From NCBI GenBank assembly GCA_944391895.1, contig CALXVF010000036.1, positions 1 through 10,127 of the forward strand: 10,127 nt of DNA, in the 5' to 3' direction. The notes under the pieces were generated by a model that ran no database searches, was not told where the DNA came from, and was given only the letters and a program-made list of their open reading frames with translations. Of the stretch, positions 6,132 through 10,127 are shown piece after piece. The DNA comes from an uncultured Clostridia bacterium (GTDB taxonomy: Bacteria > Bacillota > Clostridia > TANB77 > CAG-508). Each line of letters begins with the position of its first letter. Position 1 is the first letter of the stretch. A program made the position numbers and the translations under genes.

Positions 6132-7031
6132 ATGATGGATTGTTTTAAATCTGGTTTTGTAACAGTAGTTGGTAAAACAAATGTTGGAAAATCAAGTATT
6201 ATAAATAGATTAGTAGGAGAAAAGATATCAGCTATAGCAAATAAACCACAAACAACAAGAACCATAATTAGAGGAATAATAAATAGACCCAATTCACAAA
6301 TAGTAATAATGGATACACCTGGTCTTCATAAATCAAAATCAAAATTGGGAAATATGATGAATGAAAATGCGATAAGTTCAATTCCAGATGTAGATGTTGT
6401 ACTTTATGTTATAGAAGCTACAGAAAAAAGTATAGATGAAAAAATATTGGAAAAAATAAAAGAAAGTAAAAAGAAAACTATTTTAATAATTAACAAAATA
6501 GATTTAGTAGATGCTAAAAAGATAGCAGATTTAATTGATAAGTATAAAAATTTATACGACTTTGTAGCAATAATACCAGTGTCAGTAAAAAAAGATAAAA
6601 ATATAGAAGAAATTATTGATGAAATAGAAAGTAACTTAAAAGAAGGTCCAGCATATTATAGTGTAGAGGAATATACAAATCAAACTCTAAGACAAATTGC
6701 AGAAGAAACAATTAGGGAAAAAGCCTTAAAACTATTGCAAGATGAAGTTCCTCATGGCATTTTAGTAGAAGTTACAAAAATGAAAACAAGAAAAACAAAA
6801 GAGATGGAAAAAATTTACGATGTAGAAGCAACAATTTTCTGTTTAAGAGAATCACATAAGGGCATAATAATAGGGAAGAATGGAAACATGCTTAAAAAGA
6901 TAGGTACATATGCTCGTGAAGATTTAGAAAAAATGCTAGATACAAAAGTAAATTTGAAACTTTGGGTAAAAGTTAAAGAAGATTGGATTAATGATATGAG
7001 CATAGTGAAAAAATTTAAAGCAGAAGAATAG
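6132..7031 (+). CDS. era: GTPase Era, ribosome assembly factor
   Basis: A 299-residue protein of normal Era length with an N-terminal GTPase domain and a C-terminal KH RNA-binding domain. Era binds the 3' end of 16S rRNA and takes part in 30S subunit assembly at the membrane or in the cytoplasm. GTPase motifs are G1 GKTNVGKS (14-21), switch region PQTTRTIIRG (39-48), G3 DTPGLH (61-66), G4 NKID (121-124) and a G5-like SVKK (151-154). The KH domain shows VEATIFCLRESHKG (231-244) and the GxxG loop GKNG (248-251). G1 more often reads GRPNVGKS or GRTNVGKS, and the KH loop GKGG; both changes look tolerable. Two ATG codons stand in tandem at 6132 and 6135; AAGGA at 6123-6127 is four and seven bases away, so the second may be the real start. 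A hairpin and twin TATAAT boxes lie upstream. Confidence 0.97.
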   Translation: MMDCFKSGFVTVVGKTNVGKSSIINRLVGEKISAIANKPQTTRTIIRGIINRPNSQIVIMDTPGLHKSKSKLGNMMNENAISSIPDVDVVLYVIEATEKSIDEKILEKIKESKKKTILIINKIDLVDAKKIADLIDKYKNLYDFVAIIPVSVKKDKNIEEIIDEIESNLKEGPAYYSVEEYTNQTLRQIAEETIREKALKLLQDEVPHGILVEVTKMKTRKTKEMEKIYDVEATIFCLRESHKGIIIGKNGNMLKKIGTYAREDLEKMLDTKVNLKLWVKVKEDWINDMSIVKKFKAEE

Positions 7032-7040
7032 GAGAGTGCT

Positions 7041-7235
7041 ATGTTAAAACAAATTGCTTGGAATACTTTTAAAACAACGGGAAACATTAATACAATGTTA
7101 GAACTTTTAGAAGTAGACAAAACTATGAAAAATATTGGAAATACCAATAACATCGAAGTAACAAATGAAATAATAGGAAATAATGAAAAAAGTATAAAGG
7201 ATGTAGAAAAAGAAGATATAAAATGGGAATTATAA
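7041..7235 (+). CDS. yqzL: YqzL-family small protein
   Basis: A 64-residue protein. The first 25 residues, with AWNTFKTTGNINTMLELLE (6-24), match the YqzL family pattern in which W, F, TGN and a following helix are conserved. The function of YqzL is not known. Typical members are around 45-50 residues; here the conserved head is followed by an Asn-, Glu- and Lys-rich tail (about 30-64) that looks disordered and is specific to this protein. AGGAG at 7030-7034 is six bases before ATG and overlaps the era stop codon. The last 13 bases overlap recO, which has only a weak site of its own, so yqzL translation may carry ribosomes into recO. The era-yqzL-recO order is the usual one. Confidence 0.85.
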   Translation: MLKQIAWNTFKTTGNINTMLELLEVDKTMKNIGNTNNIEVTNEIIGNNEKSIKDVEKEDIKWEL

Positions 7236-7933
7236 AAACAAAAGGAATTATTCTAGCTCAAAATAATATGGGTGACTATGATAAAATGTGCACCCTTCTT
7301 ACTCCTGATTTAGGAAAAATAGGATGTAGTGCTAAGGGAGCAAGAAAACCAAAGAGTACACTGATGGCAGGTACTCAATTTTTATGTTTCGGTGATTTTC
7401 TAATATATAAAGGAGCAGGCTCGTATCATATAAATTCATGTGAACCAATAGAAATATTTTATAACTTAAGATTAGATATAGATAAACTAACATATGCTTC
7501 AAAAGTTGCAAAAATAGTAAATGATGTAACAGACGAAAACCAAAACACATATAGAATATTGCAACTTACATTAAATACAATCTATATGTTATCTGAAACA
7601 GAAAAAGATATGGAATTTATACTATCAATATTCAAAATACGACTATTAAGCATATTAGGCTTTAGACCAGTAATAGATAAATGCGTAAACTGTAAAACAA
7701 AAGAAAAACTAAGGTACTTTAGTTTTAGAGATAGCGGTTTTAAATGTGAAGCATGTGGAAGACAAGATAAAGGAGCAATGGAAATTAGTGATACAACAAT
7801 AAAAGCAATAAGATATATTATATTGTCAGATCCAAAAAAAATATATTCATTTGAATTGTCAGAAGAAAATAAAAAAGAGCTTCAATTAGTAAGTAAAATA
7901 TTTTTAAATGAATGTTTAGAAAAAGAATATTAA
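7223..7933 (+). CDS. recO: DNA repair protein RecO
   Basis: A 236-residue RecO of normal length. RecO helps load RecA on SSB-coated single-stranded DNA with RecR (and RecF) in gap repair. The N-terminal OB-fold part (1-80) shows KTKGIILAQNNMGDYDKM (5-22), TPDLGKIGCSAKGARKPKS (27-45) and the Y-H-I-x-S-C-E block (68-74). The helical middle is followed by a zinc knuckle: Cys154 and Cys157 (CVNC) with Cys175 and Cys178 (CEAC), all four intact. The tail is helical. Translation probably depends on coupling to yqzL, because no good AGGAGG lies before ATG 7223, only GAAG-like bases. A terminator follows the stop codon directly. Confidence 0.96.
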   Translation: MGIIKTKGIILAQNNMGDYDKMCTLLTPDLGKIGCSAKGARKPKSTLMAGTQFLCFGDFLIYKGAGSYHINSCEPIEIFYNLRLDIDKLTYASKVAKIVNDVTDENQNTYRILQLTLNTIYMLSETEKDMEFILSIFKIRLLSILGFRPVIDKCVNCKTKEKLRYFSFRDSGFKCEACGRQDKGAMEISDTTIKAIRYIILSDPKKIYSFELSEENKKELQLVSKIFLNECLEKEY

Positions 7934-7971
7934 AAGGCGACCAAAGGCAACCAAAGGGGACGCCTTTTTTT
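7932..7971 (+). terminator. Rho-independent terminator of era-yqzL-recO
   Basis: AAAAGGCG at 7932-7939 pairs with CGCCTTTT at 7961-7968 (8 pairs) and seven T follow the GCC (7965-7971). The loop is long (21 bases). A shorter alternative is AAAGG (7953-7957) with CCTTT (7963-7967) around GGACG, again followed by T. Either would end the transcript just past recO. The left stem starts within the recO stop codon. Confidence 0.6.
7936..7955 (+). repeat. Ten-base tandem repeat, two copies
   Basis: GGCGACCAAA (7936-7945) is followed at once by GGCAACCAAA (7946-7955), nine of ten bases equal. It makes up the loop of the recO terminator and shares the ACCAAA word with the larger inverted repeat arms. 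Confidence 0.6.
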
Positions 7972-7996
7972 GGTCGAACCTCGACCAAAAGGGACA
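7948..7996 (+). repeat. Inverted repeat, left arm
   Basis: By eye, the reverse complement of this 49-base stretch agrees with 8233-8281 at about 42 positions without gaps. The arm is itself palindromic: TTTTGGTCGA (7968-7977) pairs with TCGACCAAAA (7981-7990) around ACC. Confidence 0.8.
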
Positions 7997-8232
7997 CCCT
8001 TTATATATTTCTCGTAATGCTTGATATTATGCCGTTTTCTAACATGAATCTTGAAAAATAACTGTAATAGGGAAGGTATAGAAATATTTATTAATATTTT
8101 TGTATTTCTTTATTAAATAAAATATTATTCATATTAATTTAAATCAAAAAACATTGTTATATCAAGGCTTTTCGTAATAATTTCATGACATGATTAAATT
8201 AAATTTTTAGTAAAATTGTAAATATTTAAGCC

Positions 8233-8281
8233 TGTCCCTTTTGGTCGGACTTCGACCAAAAAGGGGCGTCCCCATTGGTCG
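8233..8281 (-). repeat. Inverted repeat, right arm
   Basis: The partner of 7948-7996. It keeps the words TGTCCCTTTTGGTCG, TTCGACC and GGCGTCCCC. It contains its own stems: TTTTGGTCG (8239-8247) with CGACCAAAA (8253-8261), and alternatively GGGG (8263-8266) with CCCC (8270-8273), extended by ACCAA and TTGGT further out. The recJ -35 box begins about 34 bases beyond its end. Confidence 0.8.
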
Positions 8282-8314
8282 AGAAAGCTGCTTTAATCAA
8301 AACTGCCAAAACTA

Positions 8315-8343
8315 TTGAAAAAACTATTAAAATGAGATAAAAT
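8315..8343 (+). promoter_or_regulatory. Sigma-A-type promoter of recJ
   Basis: TTGAAA (8315-8320) and TAAAAT (8338-8343) are 17 bases apart, the ideal spacing, and match the -35 and -10 consensus at five of six positions each. Transcription would start near 8350 and give a leader of about 30 bases. It lies just outside the repeat element. Confidence 0.7.
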
Positions 8344-8359
8344 AGTACAAAGTAAAATT

Positions 8360-8367
8360 AGGAGAAG
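8360..8367 (+). promoter_or_regulatory. Distant ribosome binding site of recJ
   Basis: AGGAGAAG ends 13 bases before ATG 8381 (19 before the second ATG at 8387), more than the usual 5-10. An in-frame TAA at 8375-8377 rules out any closer upstream start, so recJ probably has suboptimal initiation. Confidence 0.5.
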
Positions 8368-8380
8368 TGTATAATAAAGT

Positions 8381-10066
8381 ATGAGTATGAACAAGAAATG
8401 GAGAATTAAAGAGAATGACACTAAAAGAATAGAAGAAATAAAAAATAAATACAATGTAAGTAATTTAGTAGCGCAGAAATTAGCAGAATATAATCTGAAT
8501 GATGAAGAGATAACTATTTTTTTGAATCCTACTAGAAAGAATTTTCATGACCCATTCCTTTTACCAGATATGGACAAGGCTATAGAAAGAATATTAAAGG
8601 CGATGCAATATGAAGAAAAAATAGTGGTATATGGTGATTATGATGCAGACGGTATAACGAGTACAACAATTATTAAAAGGTTTATGAAGGATAGAGGAAT
8701 TAATGTTGGTACATATATTCCAAATCGATTAGATGAAGGATATGGATTGAATGAGGATGCTATTAGAGAAATAGCAAGTGAAGGTTATAATTTGATGATA
8801 ACAGTTGATTGCGGAATTACGGCAAAAAATGAAGTCGAACTTGCAAAGAGTTTAGGAATAGATGTAATTATTACTGATCATCATGAAGTACCAGAGGAAA
8901 TACCGGATACTATAGCGGTAATTGATGCAAAAAGAAAGGACAGCCAATATCCATTTACACAACTTGCAGGTTGTGGAGTTGCTTTTAAACTGATTCAAGC
9001 AATAAGTATAAAGCTTAATGTACCAGAAAATGAATGGTTAAAATACATAGATATTGCTTGTATTGGAACTATTTCAGATATAGTAACATTAATGGATGAA
9101 AATAGAGTTATAGCTAAACTAGGGCTTAAACTAGTCGAAGTTACTAGAAATATTGGACTTAGAACATTGATTGAAATGGCAGGAATAAAGAAAATAGATT
9201 CAACGGCTATTTCTTTTGGAATATCTCCAAGAATAAATGCATCTGGTAGAATGGGACATCAGGAGGATGCTTTGAATCTTTTTTTAACAGATGACCCAAT
9301 TGAAGCAAGAAAGCTAGCACAAAATTTAGAAGATTATAATAGGCAAAGGCAAGAAATAGAGAAGAATATATATAATGAAGCATTAGAAATAGCTATCAAG
9401 AATGAAAATGATCCATGTATAGTTATAGGAAAAGAAAATTGGCATCATGGAGTTATAGGAATAGTAGCATCGAAAATTACAGATTTAACATATAAACCAA
9501 GCATTTTAGTTTGTTTTGAAGGAGAAGATGGAAAAGGTTCAGGAAGAAGTATACCAGGATTTGATTTACATGAGGCAGTATATAATTGCAAGGAATATTT
9601 AACTGCTTCTGGCGGTCATAGCATGGCAATAGGCCTTAGTCTAAAAAAAGAAAACTTTTCTAAATTTAAGGAAAAAATTGAAGAATATGCAAAAGAGAAG
9701 AATATCGAAGAATTAGCGCCAGAATTATTGATAGACACTGTAATTACTTCAAAAGACATGAATATAGATGAAGTTAAAAAAATAGAATTGTTAGAACCAT
9801 TTGGAGAAGGCAATACATTACCTGTTGTACTATATAAAAATCTAAAAATAGATTCAATAAGAGCATTGTCAGATGGAAAGCATCTAAAATTATTATTAGC
9901 AGATGGAAATATTTTGGTAGATGCAATTGGCTTCAATATGGGAAATTTAACATCAAATTATCAAATTGGAGACCGAGTAGATATTGTAGGAAATATTGGA
10001 ATTAATCAATTTAGAAATATAGAAAATATACAAATAACTTTAAAAGATATAAGGTGCAGTATATGA
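8381..10066 (+). CDS. recJ: Single-stranded-DNA-specific exonuclease RecJ
   Basis: A 561-residue RecJ, a 5'-to-3' exonuclease on single-stranded DNA that widens gaps for RecFOR-dependent repair and also serves mismatch and base excision repair. The DHH domain shows YGDYDADG (84-91), VDCG (142-145), DHHE (166-169), a CIGTISDIV block (227-235) and INASGRMG (285-292). The DHHA1 part shows NWHHGVIGIVASK (353-365), GSGRSIPGFDLHE (386-398) and SGGHSMAIG (410-418). The C-terminal OB-like domain (about 450-561) includes LEPFGEGN (471-478). All metal-binding motifs are intact. Length is like E. coli RecJ (577) and well short of the Bacillus form (about 786), which has an extra C-terminal domain. ATG 8381 is the first possible start. 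The gene ends with tandem stops TGA-TAG. Confidence 0.96.
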   Translation: MSMNKKWRIKENDTKRIEEIKNKYNVSNLVAQKLAEYNLNDEEITIFLNPTRKNFHDPFLLPDMDKAIERILKAMQYEEKIVVYGDYDADGITSTTIIKRFMKDRGINVGTYIPNRLDEGYGLNEDAIREIASEGYNLMITVDCGITAKNEVELAKSLGIDVIITDHHEVPEEIPDTIAVIDAKRKDSQYPFTQLAGCGVAFKLIQAISIKLNVPENEWLKYIDIACIGTISDIVTLMDENRVIAKLGLKLVEVTRNIGLRTLIEMAGIKKIDSTAISFGISPRINASGRMGHQEDALNLFLTDDPIEARKLAQNLEDYNRQRQEIEKNIYNEALEIAIKNENDPCIVIGKENWHHGVIGIVASKITDLTYKPSILVCFEGEDGKGSGRSIPGFDLHEAVYNCKEYLTASGGHSMAIGLSLKKENFSKFKEKIEEYAKEKNIEELAPELLIDTVITSKDMNIDEVKKIELLEPFGEGNTLPVVLYKNLKIDSIRALSDGKHLKLLLADGNILVDAIGFNMGNLTSNYQIGDRVDIVGNIGINQFRNIENIQITLKDIRCSI

Positions 10067-10096
10067 TAGAAATGTAAAAACTAGGAGGGGATATAT

Positions 10097-10127
10097 ATGT
10101 CAGAAATAAAGGAAATGACAATAAAAG
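10097..10127 (+). CDS. Start of the gene after recJ (partial)
   Basis: ATG at 10097 follows a strong AGGAGG (10083-10088) by eight bases and opens a frame reading MSEIKEMTIK to the window edge. It starts 30 bases after the recJ stop with no terminator between, so it is probably cotranscribed. In many Clostridia recJ is followed by apt (adenine phosphoribosyltransferase) or relA (ppGpp synthetase/hydrolase). Ten residues cannot decide, so no product is assigned. Confidence 0.75.
   Translation, partial: MSEIKEMTIK

Larger units (their letters stand above)
7934..8380. other. Non-coding recO-recJ gap with a paired-repeat element
   Basis: This 447-base stretch has no credible gene on either strand. 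From left to right it holds the terminator, the left repeat arm, an AT-rich core of about 236 bases (7997-8232) with several short AT palindromes and no open frame of note, the right repeat arm in inverted orientation, and the recJ promoter with a short leader. The arms plus core (about 7936-8281) look like a unit: two near-identical GC-richer ends facing each other around an AT-rich middle, as in a miniature inverted-repeat element or two separately acquired short palindromic repeats. Confidence 0.6.

Noticed and set aside
5887..6292. Minus-strand open frames crossing the DUF3048 end, the gap and the era start.
   Set aside because: They overlap well-supported genes for much of their length, have no ribosome site, and their openness in the gap comes from the inverted repeat and AT-rich context.
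6815..7153. Long minus-strand open frame (112 residues) opposite the end of era and yqzL.
   Set aside because: It is antisense to the conserved KH domain of Era and reads as a low-complexity Phe/Ser/Leu-rich string, the typical shadow of an AT-rich gene.
7997..8232. A small gene in the AT-rich core between the repeat arms.
   Set aside because: Stops are dense in all frames, the longest ATG-started frames are only a few codons, and no ribosome site precedes them.
7936..8281. The repeats between recO and recJ as a CRISPR array.
   Set aside because: There are only two copies, in opposite orientation, separated by over 200 bases, with no regular spacers and no cas genes in the window.
9616..9936. 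Minus-strand open frame (106 residues) opposite recJ.
   Set aside because: It lies wholly within conserved RecJ sequence and has no sign of its own start or family.

Overview
The window is AT-rich and reads almost wholly on the + strand, with short intergenic gaps, strong AGGAGG-type ribosome binding sites and sporulation genes (pdaA, yqfC, yqfD). Together with the order ybeY-dgkA-era-yqzL-recO this points to an endospore-forming, low-GC Firmicute, most likely a member of the Clostridia. The genus cannot be told from the sequence alone.

Layout. Positions 1-98 hold the probable tail of an upstream gene and its intrinsic terminator. Positions 173-5979 form one tight run: pdaA (spore cortex muramic-lactam deacetylase), yqfC and yqfD (sporulation proteins), a 405-residue helical protein that I do not recognise, ybeY (16S rRNA maturation endonuclease), a diacylglycerol/undecaprenol kinase fused to a PAP2-like domain that lacks both catalytic histidines, and a membrane-anchored DUF3048 (YerB-like) protein. 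Spacings run from a 17-base overlap to 14 bases, so one transcript is likely. A 152-base gap at 5980-6131 contains an interrupted 87-base inverted repeat and two overlapping TATAAT hexamers. The second run, era-yqzL-recO (6132-7933), covers ribosome assembly GTPase, a small YqzL-family protein and recombination mediator RecO. A 447-base non-coding gap (7934-8380) follows. It holds a terminator, two inverted copies of a roughly 49-base GGTCG/CGACC-rich element around an AT-only core, and a good sigma-A-type promoter for recJ (8381-10066). The first ten codons of another gene close the window.

How the genes fit together. The first operon couples late spore development (cortex modification, mother-cell membrane proteins) with ribosome and lipid housekeeping, a known Firmicute arrangement in which yqfC-yqfD-phoH-ybeY-dgkA-era travel together. 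Here the phoH slot holds an unrelated, unrecognised gene. The right part carries two DNA repair genes, recO and recJ, whose products act in the same RecFOR-type gap-repair pathway but are separately promoted.

Most of the window is conventional core genome. The points worth a second look are the unknown protein in the phoH slot, the catalytically degenerate PAP2 domain, the paired inverted elements between recO and recJ, and the hairpin ahead of era. I see no CRISPR array, insertion sequence with a transposase, tRNA or rRNA.
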